A DNA stretch of 50,842 nt, from the NCBI GenBank assembly GCA_030432925.1, contig JAUILT010000008.1:1-50842 (forward strand), in the 5' to 3' direction. This document shows, piece by piece, positions 15,289-24,384 of this stretch. Position numbers and translations under genes: made by a program. Numbering within the stretch: position 1 is the first letter of the stretch; the number at the start of each line of letters is the position of its first letter. This DNA comes from Bdellovibrionia bacterium (GTDB lineage: Bacteria > Bdellovibrionota > Bdellovibrionia > Bdellovibrionales > UBA1609). Below the pieces are notes generated by a model. It was not told where the DNA came from, made no database searches, and was given only the letters and a program-made list of their open reading frames with translations.

Positions 15289-16437
15289 GTGAAAAATAAA
15301 ATAATTGGAATGATAATGTTTCTCGCAGTTGCCATTGCGCAAGGCGCAAGGGCTGATGTGGACCTCGATTTGGGCTACCCACTATCTGAGAGGTTCGGAG
15401 AGCTTAATAGTCTTTCAACGACAGAAAGTCCTTTTAGCCTCTTTTCTACAATAGATGTATCTGATGGTTTTCCTGAAGTGCCTAACCAAAAACCCTTAGG
15501 TGCGTGCCAGTCATTTGCAATGGCAGCATGGCTGGAATACATATTTTATTATAAGTCTGGCCACATTGTTGATCTTTCTGAAAAACACTTAGCTTATAAT
15601 TTATTAAAGTTCATGACCGATGAGTTTTGGGATGCAGAAAGCGGAACCTACCCTGAAAAATACCTAGGCAAAAGTTATTTAGATGCACGGCCAACTTTGG
15701 GCAGTGGCGTCGCCCCTTTTATGTTGGAATCCTACTTTCAATCGGCGGCAATTCCTGATGGCGTTTACTCTTTTGGTGACATGGTTGCCGAAGAAGGACT
15801 ACAAAATTTGGATTTGGAAACTTATGAAAAGTATTTTGATAACAACAATGAATTGTACTCGAAAGATGTTTACGCTGATGCTTTGAACGAAGCATTTCTA
15901 CTAGAGCCACCCACTGCTTTCATTTACAAAATAAAGCGTACAAATTTTTCGACGGGAGAAGAGGAAACTGTAAAAGTTAGGTCAGCTACGGAAGTTAGTG
16001 TGTACCTCGGACTGACTCGTGATAATGTCATTACTTACTATAATAAGGATTATAAAGGATACCAACAGCCACTTTCCGAAGAAGTTGTCATAGATTTAAT
16101 GAAATATTTTGACGAAATATCTCAACACTTCAACCAGGTATCAAATGTTTCCTCAGGAAATGAAATTGAGACCGCAATCATTGAGTCTCTAGATAAAAGA
16201 ATGGCCGTTATGATTGCGAGTAATGTTTGGATGGGCGGCTGGGATGATGGCACCGTCTTTAACAAGGGAGGCGGTCATGCAATGGTCGTAGTTGGCTATC
16301 AAAAAAGAGATGGAAAAACTTATTTCAAACTCCGTAATAGCTGGGGAAAGAATAGACTCGTTCATGGGTACAATTACATCGATTCAGATACTCTCATTGC
16401 GAATACCCTATACATAGTTACACATCAAATTCAGTAA
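15289..16437 (+). CDS. Secreted papain-like cysteine protease (peptidase C1 family)
   Basis: A signal peptide (MKNKIIGMIMFLAVAIAQGARA) is followed by a C1-type catalytic domain. The oxyanion Gln67 and nucleophile Cys73 lie in 'NQKPLGACQSFAMAAW', His at about 329 in 'GGGHAMVVVGY', and Asn at about 348 in 'LRNSWGK'. The order and spacing match papain. No long propeptide is evident. A large insertion sits between the Cys and His parts. The start is GTG with GGGAGGG upstream. The protein would act in the periplasm or outside the cell. It is the last gene before ssrA and lies within the putative island. Confidence 0.85.
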   Translation: MKNKIIGMIMFLAVAIAQGARADVDLDLGYPLSERFGELNSLSTTESPFSLFSTIDVSDGFPEVPNQKPLGACQSFAMAAWLEYIFYYKSGHIVDLSEKHLAYNLLKFMTDEFWDAESGTYPEKYLGKSYLDARPTLGSGVAPFMLESYFQSAAIPDGVYSFGDMVAEEGLQNLDLETYEKYFDNNNELYSKDVYADALNEAFLLEPPTAFIYKIKRTNFSTGEEETVKVRSATEVSVYLGLTRDNVITYYNKDYKGYQQPLSEEVVIDLMKYFDEISQHFNQVSNVSSGNEIETAIIESLDKRMAVMIASNVWMGGWDDGTVFNKGGGHAMVVVGYQKRDGKTYFKLRNSWGKNRLVHGYNYIDSDTLIANTLYIVTHQIQ

Positions 16438-16461
16438 CTCAGCAGAACCCTTAGCTCGCCC

Positions 16462-16507
16462 CCACCTCAATAATTAAAAATATTAATAATTTCAATTACT
16501 TAGGTGG
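16462..16507. repeat. Inverted repeat overlapping the ssrA 3' end
   Basis: The arms CCACCTCAATAATT and AATTACTTAGGTGG are 14 bases long, complementary at 12 positions and separated by 18 A+T-rich bases. The right arm includes the terminal bases of the tmRNA gene. It may serve as a bidirectional hairpin or mark the recombination end of the inserted DNA. Confidence 0.45.
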
Positions 16508-16851
16508 AGGCGGCGGGAATTGAACCCGCGTCCGCAAGCTATCCACTTTTAGGCACTACATGCTTAGTTTGTGCTTTTAGGCGGAATTGAGACCTCCACA
16601 AACAAAATTCTCAAAACCCCCACTGCTGAAAATTTAAACTATTATGTCAGAAGTGATCCCATAATAGTCGAGATTCCTAAGGTGACGACGTCCAAGGCGC
16701 GGAATCCCAGCCAAGGTTGTCGAGCTGAACCTAATTAGGCAGCTAGAGCGTAATCGTTTCCAATTACAAGATGCCCGTTTTTAAAGAGGACCTCGGGCGC
16801 CCCTGCATGCTCCTAAAGCTTCATGACCCACGTCGAAGCCATGTCGCCCCC
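16503..16851 (-). ncRNA. ssrA: tmRNA (transfer-messenger RNA)
   Basis: The 5' end GGGGGCGACATGGCTTCGACG and the 3' end with T-loop GGTTCAATTCC and CGCCTCCACC form the tRNA-like domain; the acceptor strands pair over seven positions with one G-U. The tag reading frame encodes GNDYALAA before TAA, with the usual Y-A-L-A-A proteolysis signal; the likely resume codon is GGA. The molecule rescues stalled ribosomes with SmpB. The CCA is not fully encoded (ACC followed by T). The gene borders the putative island at its 3' end. Confidence 0.92.
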
Positions 16852-17087
16852 AAGTTTTCAAAGAACTAATTTGCTTTTTAGCATAGTTTACTCTCTATAG
16901 TCCAGACAGGTTTTATACTGGCCCTCCAATCTCTGAGCTTTCTTTAGTTCTTCTGTCCGCCAAGGATGTAGGCTTTTGTCTTAAATCGAAACAAAATTTG
17001 TCTCATTTCAAGCCAGTTTCTATTGAAATTTGTCAGTCAACGAATATACCTCACAAATATAGTATAGAATAAACGAGTGAGGGGATC
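16852..17087. other. Divergent intergenic region between ssrA and a lipoprotein gene
   Basis: The region must hold the ssrA promoter on the minus strand and a promoter for 17088 on the plus strand. A TATGCT-like box about 30 bases upstream of ssrA on the minus strand and a TATAGAAT-like stretch near 17062-17070 on the plus strand are candidates only. No coding frame is supported. Confidence 0.4.
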
Positions 17088-17876
17088 ATGAATTCAGTTA
17101 AGGGGTTAACAAGGTTTTCTGTTGTTATTTTATCGGTAGCATTACTGTTTGCTTTTCAAAATTGTTCGTTCACAAATTCTGGCCTACAATCAGCGGGTTC
17201 CAATTCATCGAAATCCTTTGGTCTCAAAGATTCCAATGGCACTCAATATGAAATTGGCGGCGAAGAAGGCTATGAAGGAAAAGCCTCCTACGGTGCTCGT
17301 ACGCCTGCTGGTCAATGTTCTGACGGCATGAAATACGATACTGAAGTTGATGTAGATCATAATCTTGGCGTTGCTGTTTATACTCGATACAATTGCCAAG
17401 ATCTTCCCATGGGGAGAGTCATAGCTTCTGACTCACTGAATATTATGCCCCATAACCTAGATAACTTTTCTGAAGGTGACAAAGTCTACGAAAGAACTGA
17501 CATTGAGGGCCCTGCGGGAGAGCTATTCGCCTACTGTCGTGGATTGACTGAGTTCGGCGATGTCATGGTGGATGCTGTTTTTCGGAAAACCGAAGATAAT
17601 ACTTACTTTGGCCGTATTGTTGGCGGAAAATATTCTGAAAGTGGTGCTCTTCAATCTATCCGAGATTCCGGTTATAAGATGGTCAAACGCTGGAGCTCTC
17701 CAAATCACCCAAATATCATTTACTTTAGCTTTTATAATAACCAAGGTGAACGAGAACTACATATAAGTATCAAACAATTTGGTATCACGTATGGATCAAT
17801 GCACTACTGGATTCCACCCGACAACGAGAGTTGGGGGTCCTTATGGAACTTTCCTTGCGTCCGTTTGGTCGAGTGA
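17088..17876 (+). CDS. Predicted lipoprotein, unrecognised
   Basis: The signal sequence ends 'ALLFAFQNCSF', the 'FQNC' lipobox style often seen in Bdellovibrionota, so the protein should be lipid-anchored in the envelope. The mature 230 residues contain three to four further cysteines ('GQCSDGM', 'RYNCQDL', 'AYCRGL', 'FPCVRL') and no recognised domain. The ATG lies after GAGTGAGGGG, a good ribosome binding site. A TPR protein gene follows after 15 bases. Confidence 0.7.
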   Translation: MNSVKGLTRFSVVILSVALLFAFQNCSFTNSGLQSAGSNSSKSFGLKDSNGTQYEIGGEEGYEGKASYGARTPAGQCSDGMKYDTEVDVDHNLGVAVYTRYNCQDLPMGRVIASDSLNIMPHNLDNFSEGDKVYERTDIEGPAGELFAYCRGLTEFGDVMVDAVFRKTEDNTYFGRIVGGKYSESGALQSIRDSGYKMVKRWSSPNHPNIIYFSFYNNQGERELHISIKQFGITYGSMHYWIPPDNESWGSLWNFPCVRLVE

Positions 17877-17891
17877 ACTATAGGCTCAGCC

Positions 17892-19379
17892 ATGCCCAAG
17901 TACTCAGCTGAGTTTTTTAAAAAAATATTGGAAGATGGTGAAGGTGCCATCCGCTCCGGCCAAGGGCATGCTTTTCGACAACAACTAGAAGCTCTCAACA
18001 CAGCTCATATTCCAATCAATTTTCGTTTATCACTGGCCAATATCAGTCGAAGGGTTGGGCTTATCCCTCTGGCCTTAAGAATTCTTTCTCCACGTATGCC
18101 TCTTTCTGGCTTGGAAAAGTCAGCAGATACCACAGCCAGTGAAATGGCCGAATATGCCCTGCTTTTACAAAGAATTGGCTCTCTGTCAGAAGCTCTCAGG
18201 CTTTTAGAAAAGATTGATACCAATAAAGAACCCAAAGCCCTTTTATATCGAGCCTTTTGTCTATTTAAAACTTGGGAACATAAAAGCTCTATTCCCTACC
18301 TCAAACAATATGTGAATAACATTGGAGATGCTTACCAAAAGCTTGTCGGCCAACTCAATTTAGCTGCCGCATACTGTATTGCTGGAAACTATGAAACAAG
18401 CCTTTCCGTCACAGAAGAGTGTCTAAAAAACGCTCTCAGTAATGAAAAATGGCGACTCTACGCCAACGCTTTAGAGCTAAAAGCACAAAACCTCATTCAC
18501 TTAAATAAACTGTTTAGCGCGGCCCAACACATTGAAGAGGCCGCAAAAATTTTTGAATCTCACAAAACTTTTGATGCTCTATTCGTAAAGAAATGGGCCG
18601 CCTACCTTGAAGCCCACCAGTCCAGCTCAGTAACCCCTCTTATTAGGTTTAAGGCCCATGCCTTTAAAGAAGAAGCCTTTGAATCTGCCAGAGAAGCAGA
18701 TCTTTATTCACTTCTGGTAAGACTAGACGTCAATACTTATGATCATGTCTATTTTGGGACACCATTTTCTGCTTATAGAAGTCGTATTGAAACACTTACT
18801 AAAAATATCTCACCTAACACAGTTTACTTTCTTGGGAACCATAATGCGCCTCTACTAGACATAGAAGCAGGAACTCTTCAGGGTCAGGTTGTTCTACCCC
18901 TGGGAAAAAAGGTGCACCAAGTATTAAACCTTCTCACCTATGACCTTTACCGCCCCCTCAAACTGGGAGACATGTTCTCATCGCTCTATGAAGGCGAACA
19001 CTTTGATATTGAATCATCACCTGAGCGCATTTACCAAATTGTGAAACGCACCAGACAGTTTTTAAAAGAGTCTTCTCTTCCTATAGAAGTTCGAGAAAAT
19101 AAAGGCTACTATCAACTTCACATAACAGGTTCCCTAGCTCTCAAGTTAAACCGAACACGAACGCCTGTTGAGGGCCTCAACCCTTACCTACAAAGACTTA
19201 AAAACTTTTACCCAGCAAGCCAAGTTTTTAAAACCTCTGACGTCAGAAAGTGCCTCAATTTGAAACTCTCTAAAGCTCGCGAGGTGATTGAGCTGGGGTT
19301 AATCAACGGGGATATTATTAAACTGGGCTCCAGCTCCGCCACAAAGTATCAGTTTGCCATAAAGAATGTCCTCAACTGA
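17892..19379 (+). CDS. TPR-repeat protein with a C-terminal OmpR-type winged helix
   Basis: Residues ~1-260 are helical repeats of the TPR type ('YALLLQRIGSLSEALRLLEKI', 'LNLAAAYCIAGNYETSLSVTE', 'ALELKAQNLIHLNKLFSAAQ'). A globular region follows. The part near 340-420 resembles an OmpR/PhoB winged-helix DNA-binding domain: 'LLTYDLYRPLKLGDMFSSLY', 'SPERIYQIVKRTRQFLKESS' and 'VRENKGYYQLH', which parallels the R-G-x-G-Y-x-L wing. It has no receiver domain. A regulator role is inferred, possibly of the following DUF1592-DUF1552 genes (102-base gap) or its lipoprotein partner. The terminal ~60 residues may form a further small winged helix. Confidence 0.65.
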   Translation: MPKYSAEFFKKILEDGEGAIRSGQGHAFRQQLEALNTAHIPINFRLSLANISRRVGLIPLALRILSPRMPLSGLEKSADTTASEMAEYALLLQRIGSLSEALRLLEKIDTNKEPKALLYRAFCLFKTWEHKSSIPYLKQYVNNIGDAYQKLVGQLNLAAAYCIAGNYETSLSVTEECLKNALSNEKWRLYANALELKAQNLIHLNKLFSAAQHIEEAAKIFESHKTFDALFVKKWAAYLEAHQSSSVTPLIRFKAHAFKEEAFESAREADLYSLLVRLDVNTYDHVYFGTPFSAYRSRIETLTKNISPNTVYFLGNHNAPLLDIEAGTLQGQVVLPLGKKVHQVLNLLTYDLYRPLKLGDMFSSLYEGEHFDIESSPERIYQIVKRTRQFLKESSLPIEVRENKGYYQLHITGSLALKLNRTRTPVEGLNPYLQRLKNFYPASQVFKTSDVRKCLNLKLSKAREVIELGLINGDIIKLGSSSATKYQFAIKNVLN

Positions 19380-19481
19380 GCCAATCTCTATTGAAAAATG
19401 TCAGTGCTGACCAAGCTTCAGTTTTCCTAAACTTATAGGTAAGGGGCTAGAAGAATCGTCTTAAAAAACTGGGGAAAGCAG

Positions 19482-21584
19482 ATGAAAGTAACAAGCTCAA
19501 ATATCAGTAATATCATAAAGCCCACGGTGATTTTTCTTGGTCTTCTTATATTTGCCGGGTGCACCTCCGGTTACAACTCTATAAATTACAAGAAAAGACT
19601 GGCTTCTGAAGAGGCCAGTAGCTCTGAAACTACTACCGAATTTGCCGCAGCTAAAGGTGTATTACAACAAAACTGCCTAAGTTGCCATAGCACTAACGGA
19701 CAGGCCCACTTTTCTCGCATGGACTACCAATTTGAATCTGAATTTATTCAAGCCGGATTGATTACTCCTGGAGATCTTGATAAATCCAAGCTCATTCACC
19801 GAACACAAGGCTATATAGGGCCTGGACCTGGCCCGGATGTTCCTTTTTCTTCGAATATGCCACTGAATGGTTCTATATCTTCTAAAGACCTCGCCACATT
19901 GAAGGCTTGGGTTGTAGCATTGGGCAAAGAGGATCCTACTCTCGGCTCCTATCAACCCTTTACCTGTAATGATACAGAACCTGTAAAGGCTAATAGCCTG
20001 AGGCGATTGTCACAAAAAGAAATGATCAACACATTGAACGATCTTGTCGTTGAATTCGGTGGTCGTGAGGCGGCAACTATTATGGTATCTCTTCAACCAG
20101 CTCTTCAGTTTCTGCCTGTTGACGATGAGGTAAATTTTAAAAGCGTCAATTACCAGATTACAGACTCTCACATTCAGGCTTATTGGGAAGTAGCTAGAAC
20201 ATTTTCAGAAGCCGTCACTCATAACAACTCTCGTGTCTCTGACTTGGCTGGTAGTTGCTTTAATCTAAGTACAGTGACAGACAACTGCCTAAATAACTTT
20301 ATTAACCGCTTTGGTCTTTGGACTTACAGAAGACCTATCACTCTTTCTGAACGCAAAGATTTAAATGCCTTTTATCGAGCTCAGGACAGTCAATATGCCT
20401 TAGCCAATCTAGTTGCAAAGTTTCTTTTAAGCCCACAGTTTTTATATCATTTAGAAGTCAATGGTGATGACCGCGATAACATAAACGAATTGCAATTGAC
20501 TGATTATGAAATAGCCTCAAAGCTCAGTTACCAACTGAGAGGAACCATGCCCAATAAAAAACTGTTTGATGCCGCTGCATCTGAAGAGCTCACTCACCCA
20601 GATAAGCTGCAGCTACTGGTAAATGATCTTTTTTCTCACGACCCAAAAGTCAAAGAACAAATTTCCATATTTTTTTCACGCTGGTTAGAGTATGAAAGCA
20701 TCGGGGCTTTTGACACATCTTCCAAAAAATTTTTAGCTTTAGGAGGCGAATTAGATTTGGCCAATAATGATCAAGCTCTTCAAACAGCTATGGTGAATGA
20801 GGTGCGTACCATGCTAAACGACCACATCTGGCAAAACCCCACGGACTATAAAACACTTTTGACATCAAAAAAAGCTTACACGGACTCCCCCTTGCTCAAT
20901 AAACTCTACTCCATACCCACGGCAACAGGGACTCCATACGCTTTTTCACAAAAAGAAAGAGCCGGTCTCTTCACTCGAGCGGCCTTTATTGTCAGTGGAA
21001 ATGAAAAGACCGACCCCATCCATATTGGTGTAAAAATATATCGTGACGTTCTTTGCCAAGATCTACCCCCACCCCCTGGTGGAGCAGACACCTCGTCGCC
21101 CTCCGGCTTGAATGAACTCAATGCCTCTCACCGAGAAATTGTAGCCGACATGACTTCCAAACCAGCCTGTATTGACTGTCACTCAAAAATCAACCCACTA
21201 GGTTTTGCTTTTGAAAATTTTGACCCTCTCGGTCGCTATCGTACCACTTCAACAGAAAAAGTATTTGATGATCAAGGACGCCTCATTAAGACACATCCTA
21301 CAACAGCCAGTGCCACACCCGAGATTTCCAGAGACATGCCCCGCGTATCAGTTCAAGACTCTATACAGCTGATGGACAAAATTGCCGATTCTCAAAGAGC
21401 AGATGCCTGCTTAGTAAGAAACTACCAACGCTATTCCCGAAAACAAATGGAGGACGAACAAGCCGATGGTTGCTCCATGAAGGACATGTTCGATAATCTA
21501 AGTGCGTCTGGTGGGACCATGCAAGATATGTTTAAAGCGAATGTCTTAAATAATCGCTTTCGCTTAAGAAGATATAATAACTAA
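19482..21584 (+). CDS. DUF1592/DUF1588-family c-type cytochrome lipoprotein
   Basis: A lipobox (LLIFAGC) is followed by an N-terminal cytochrome c-like segment with CLSCH. Then come DUF1587 ('LRRLSQKEMINTLNDLV'), DUF1595 ('FINRFGLWTYRRPITLSER'), DUF1592 ('SPQFLYHLE', 'LTDYEIASKLSYQLRGTMPN'), DUF1588 ('AGLFTRAAFIVSGNE', 'RDVLCQDLPPPP') with a second CxxCH ('CIDCHSKINPLGFAFENFDP'), and DUF1585 near the end. Such proteins are found in Planctomycetes, Verrucomicrobia, Myxococcota and Bdellovibrionota and are thought to be periplasmic redox proteins of unknown substrate. The DUF1552 partner starts 12 bases downstream. Confidence 0.9.
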   Translation: MKVTSSNISNIIKPTVIFLGLLIFAGCTSGYNSINYKKRLASEEASSSETTTEFAAAKGVLQQNCLSCHSTNGQAHFSRMDYQFESEFIQAGLITPGDLDKSKLIHRTQGYIGPGPGPDVPFSSNMPLNGSISSKDLATLKAWVVALGKEDPTLGSYQPFTCNDTEPVKANSLRRLSQKEMINTLNDLVVEFGGREAATIMVSLQPALQFLPVDDEVNFKSVNYQITDSHIQAYWEVARTFSEAVTHNNSRVSDLAGSCFNLSTVTDNCLNNFINRFGLWTYRRPITLSERKDLNAFYRAQDSQYALANLVAKFLLSPQFLYHLEVNGDDRDNINELQLTDYEIASKLSYQLRGTMPNKKLFDAAASEELTHPDKLQLLVNDLFSHDPKVKEQISIFFSRWLEYESIGAFDTSSKKFLALGGELDLANNDQALQTAMVNEVRTMLNDHIWQNPTDYKTLLTSKKAYTDSPLLNKLYSIPTATGTPYAFSQKERAGLFTRAAFIVSGNEKTDPIHIGVKIYRDVLCQDLPPPPGGADTSSPSGLNELNASHREIVADMTSKPACIDCHSKINPLGFAFENFDPLGRYRTTSTEKVFDDQGRLIKTHPTTASATPEISRDMPRVSVQDSIQLMDKIADSQRADACLVRNYQRYSRKQMEDEQADGCSMKDMFDNLSASGGTMQDMFKANVLNNRFRLRRYNN

Positions 21585-21596
21585 GGATGAGGTAAA

Positions 21597-23198
21597 GTGA
21601 AGTACGACAAATTTAACAGAAGACTTTTTTTGCAAGGCTTAGGAAAAACCACACTCGCCCTTCCCCTTCTTCCATCACTATTGACGGAAGTGGCCAGCGC
21701 GCAAGTCATTGCTATTCCTCCCCGTTACGTGATGTTATTTTTTCCTTATGGGCCTGTAGCTGATGCTACCTGGTATCCATCAAGCCTACCAACCACACAA
21801 AAATACTTGTCCCCTGCTGTTACTCACTCCACAAAAAGCTCACTGAGCGCCCAGGCCCACTATATGCACTATGATACCATCCCCAGTAATTCTAACGGCA
21901 TATCAGCCATGTTCGATTCAAAATTTTTGGCCTATAAAAGTCAGATGTCTATTTTAAGAGGCCTCTGTAAAAATGGTCGAAGCGGATCCGCTGGCCACTA
22001 CGGAAGCGTACTTCTGGGTGACAACACGGAAGATAGTAAACACTCTGAGTATGGTAAAACACCTACTATTGATCAGGTCATGGTCTATTCCAATGGGTTT
22101 TACCCCTCCGGAGCCACAAATATCATGCACACCATGCACCTTTCTATCAAACAAAGTATGTCGCCTAATGAAAAAATGATATTTGGCTGGCAAAACACAC
22201 TCAATCGATCCGGCTCCATTGTCTCCAAACCTTGGGATTTTAACCCCAATGTACTTTACACAAAGTTATTTGGTCATATGAGTGGAGGTGACGGGCCGCC
22301 TCCCCCTCAATCCAACCTCCGTTCTGCCACGCCTATTATTGATTCGGTACTGGAAGACTTTCGCAGAGTCCGTGATGGCCGAGCTATTTCTTCGGAAGAT
22401 AAAGTAATGCTTAATAATCACATAGACATGATGGCTCAACTGGAAAAAGATCTGACACCACCACTCAACCCCACTCCACAACCAGCAAATTGCTCCAAAC
22501 CCTCAGCCCCCAATGCCCCCTACTACGAAAGTGATGATCATAACCTAAATGAAAGTAATTACGATATCAACTGGGGAAAACAAGCTCGAGCCTTTAACAA
22601 CCTTATTGTGGCGGCTTTTCAATGTGGGCTGAACCGAGTCGCTGTCATGAATATCAACTTTCCTGTGGGATGGCATATTCATGATACACAACCCGGGCTC
22701 GTAAATGCCTCAAAAAAGAGCTATCTTTTCAACCTACATAAAAAAGTTGTTGATGAAGTGGCTTATGATTTGATTTCTAAGATGGGAGCGGTCTCAGAAG
22801 CAAACGGTAAATCCATGCTAGACAATTCCGTTGTACAATTATCTGGAGGCTCTGGCAATGGTGACCACTCACCTTTCAACTATCCCACAATACTGTGGGG
22901 CAGTGCTGGTGGCCAACTGACCACAGGCCTTTACCTTGACTACCGCAGAAGAGAGTATAGCAACTATGGCCTTTATATGAGTCAGTTACAGTGTACAATT
23001 ATGCGTGCCATGGGACTCCAACCCTCCGACTGGAATATGCAAAGCCTCGGACTCACTGGCAGCAAAATCCCCGACAGTGCCACTGGTTGGGGAGACTACT
23101 TTAATAACTCCACAGTTCAAGGCAACGACTACTCTGAAGCCCGATACAAGTATGCCAAACAAACCGCTGGAGACTGGTTACCTATATTAAAAGCTTAA
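21597..23198 (+). CDS. DUF1552 domain protein with Tat-like signal
   Basis: A 533-residue DUF1552 protein. The N-terminus carries a twin-arginine-like signal ('NRRLFLQGLGKTTLALPLLP'), implying export in folded form. Family features include 'RYVMLFFPYG', 'QMSILRGLCKNG' with 'GHYGSVLLG', 'TIDQVM' and the His/Gly-rich 'LSGGSGNGDHSPFNYPTILWG'. DUF1552 proteins nearly always accompany DUF1592/1588 cytochromes and are distant relatives of the DUF1501/sulfatase-like superfamily. The start is GTG; the gene is in an operon with 19482 and ends at a strong terminator. Confidence 0.9.
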   Translation: MKYDKFNRRLFLQGLGKTTLALPLLPSLLTEVASAQVIAIPPRYVMLFFPYGPVADATWYPSSLPTTQKYLSPAVTHSTKSSLSAQAHYMHYDTIPSNSNGISAMFDSKFLAYKSQMSILRGLCKNGRSGSAGHYGSVLLGDNTEDSKHSEYGKTPTIDQVMVYSNGFYPSGATNIMHTMHLSIKQSMSPNEKMIFGWQNTLNRSGSIVSKPWDFNPNVLYTKLFGHMSGGDGPPPPQSNLRSATPIIDSVLEDFRRVRDGRAISSEDKVMLNNHIDMMAQLEKDLTPPLNPTPQPANCSKPSAPNAPYYESDDHNLNESNYDINWGKQARAFNNLIVAAFQCGLNRVAVMNINFPVGWHIHDTQPGLVNASKKSYLFNLHKKVVDEVAYDLISKMGAVSEANGKSMLDNSVVQLSGGSGNGDHSPFNYPTILWGSAGGQLTTGLYLDYRRREYSNYGLYMSQLQCTIMRAMGLQPSDWNMQSLGLTGSKIPDSATGWGDYFNNSTVQGNDYSEARYKYAKQTAGDWLPILKA

Positions 23199-23242
23199 AA
23201 ACACAACGACACATAACTCATACTACCCACCTCATTGCCCAT

Positions 23243-23270
23243 GGCCCTGACTCCCAGTCAGGGCCTTTTT
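23243..23270 (+). terminator. Rho-independent terminator
   Basis: A perfect 10-base stem GGCCCTGACT/AGTCAGGGCC with a three-base loop is followed by TTTTT. It terminates the DUF1592-DUF1552 operon. Confidence 0.9.
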
Positions 23271-23295
23271 ATGACATTATGAGAGGGTATAACTT

Positions 23296-23616
23296 TTACT
23301 CTTTGTTTTTACTCATAGCTTTATCGCAACCACAACCTTCAAGCTCTTCCTGACTCAGAAAACCATCTGAATTCTTATCCATTTTTGTGAACTTGTCTTC
23401 ATGCTTTTTGTCGAACTCAGCCTTTGAAATTTTGCCGTCTTTATCGGTGTCCATTTTTTTCAATTTGTGCTCACCTTTTTTGTGCTTATGGTCTCCTCCA
23501 CACATTTTTCCTTCTTTGTGGTGCTTCCCACCACAACAAGATTTTCCGTGATGCCCTTTATGCCCACAAGAAACTACAAATATAAGAGCCATTGCTGCCA
23601 GAATTATTTTCATGAT
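23296..23616 (-). CDS. Cys/His-rich EF-hand lipoprotein
   Basis: ATG 23616 is preceded by AGGAG. The signal ends 'ALIFVVSC', a lipobox. Next is a metal-binding-like stretch rich in His, Cys, Gly and Lys ('CGHKGHHGKSCCGGKHH', 'MCGGDHKHKKGEHK'), then two EF-hand loops, DTDKDGKISKAEF and DKNSDGFLSQEEL, with a complete ligand set. A final 'GCGCDKAM' follows. The protein is probably anchored in the envelope and binds calcium and perhaps a transition metal. It lies seven bases after the methyltransferase gene, so the two are likely co-transcribed. Confidence 0.8.
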   Translation of the reverse strand: MMKIILAAMALIFVVSCGHKGHHGKSCCGGKHHKEGKMCGGDHKHKKGEHKLKKMDTDKDGKISKAEFDKKHEDKFTKMDKNSDGFLSQEELEGCGCDKAMSKNKE

Positions 23617-23623
23617 TTTTCTC

Positions 23624-24223
23624 CTAAAAAAATACCGCCAGAAATTGACGATAGGTTTTGTTGTTTTTATATACCTCATTAATAATGGTGTGGTTCAAAG
23701 TCATTCCTGCCTCCTGGGCCCACACCTGCATCTCCAATTCAGTAAAGCCAAAGTGTTTGACCCCCATACCCTCATTGTTAGAATGAAAGGTGCCATCTTC
23801 TTTATCAAGGTCCACAATAGCTAACTTTCCACCTGGACGAAGAATATTTTTCATTTTTCCAATCATGCTCATTGGACTTGATAAATGATGAAAGGCCATA
23901 GAGCTGACAATCAAGTCAAAAGACCGATCTATTGTTTCTTTTTCTAGGTCCAGTTTCTTTGAAGAAATATGATCTGCATCTACAGTTTTTTTATTAAAAG
24001 CGTCTAACATCCCCTCAGAAGTATCTACCCCCAAAAAAGTTTTGGCTTTATCTGCCAGTTCCAAACCAAACAGTCCCGTTCCACAGCCAAAATCCATCAT
24101 ATCCACAGATTCTGTCAGATTCAGCACCTTACGAGTCTTATCCGCAAGCCTTTTCATCAGTTGGATTTTTTCAGGACTGTCCCAAACGGCAGCCATTTCG
24201 TTAAAATGGGATGCGCCCGTCAT
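23624..24223 (-). CDS. Class I SAM-dependent methyltransferase
   Basis: A 199-residue enzyme of the Methyltransf_11/25 type. Motif I is 'MMDFGCGTGLFGLELA', the acidic residue of motif II is in 'FLGVDTSEGML', and motif IV is 'FDLIVSSMAFHHL'. It ends with the typical 'LRPGGKLAIVDLD' and a C-terminal 'FTELEMQVWAQEAGM'. It is similar in layout to UbiE/arsenite-methyltransferase-like enzymes, but no Cys triad of ArsM is present. Substrate unknown. GGGGAG precedes the ATG. The EF-hand lipoprotein gene follows immediately. Confidence 0.85.
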   Translation of the reverse strand: MTGASHFNEMAAVWDSPEKIQLMKRLADKTRKVLNLTESVDMMDFGCGTGLFGLELADKAKTFLGVDTSEGMLDAFNKKTVDADHISSKKLDLEKETIDRSFDLIVSSMAFHHLSSPMSMIGKMKNILRPGGKLAIVDLDKEDGTFHSNNEGMGVKHFGFTELEMQVWAQEAGMTLNHTIINEVYKNNKTYRQFLAVFF

Positions 24224-24384
24224 CTCTCCCCTCCCCTCTTAATACTTAAAGAAGATAAAGAAATCTCTTACTATTATCAAGGGGGGTGTGATCAAAGATG
24301 TTTCCCTCTAAAATACCCCCCCAATTTCTACTAACCTGCTGATATTATTTATGATCCCTGGACACAACAACACTCACATAGTAT

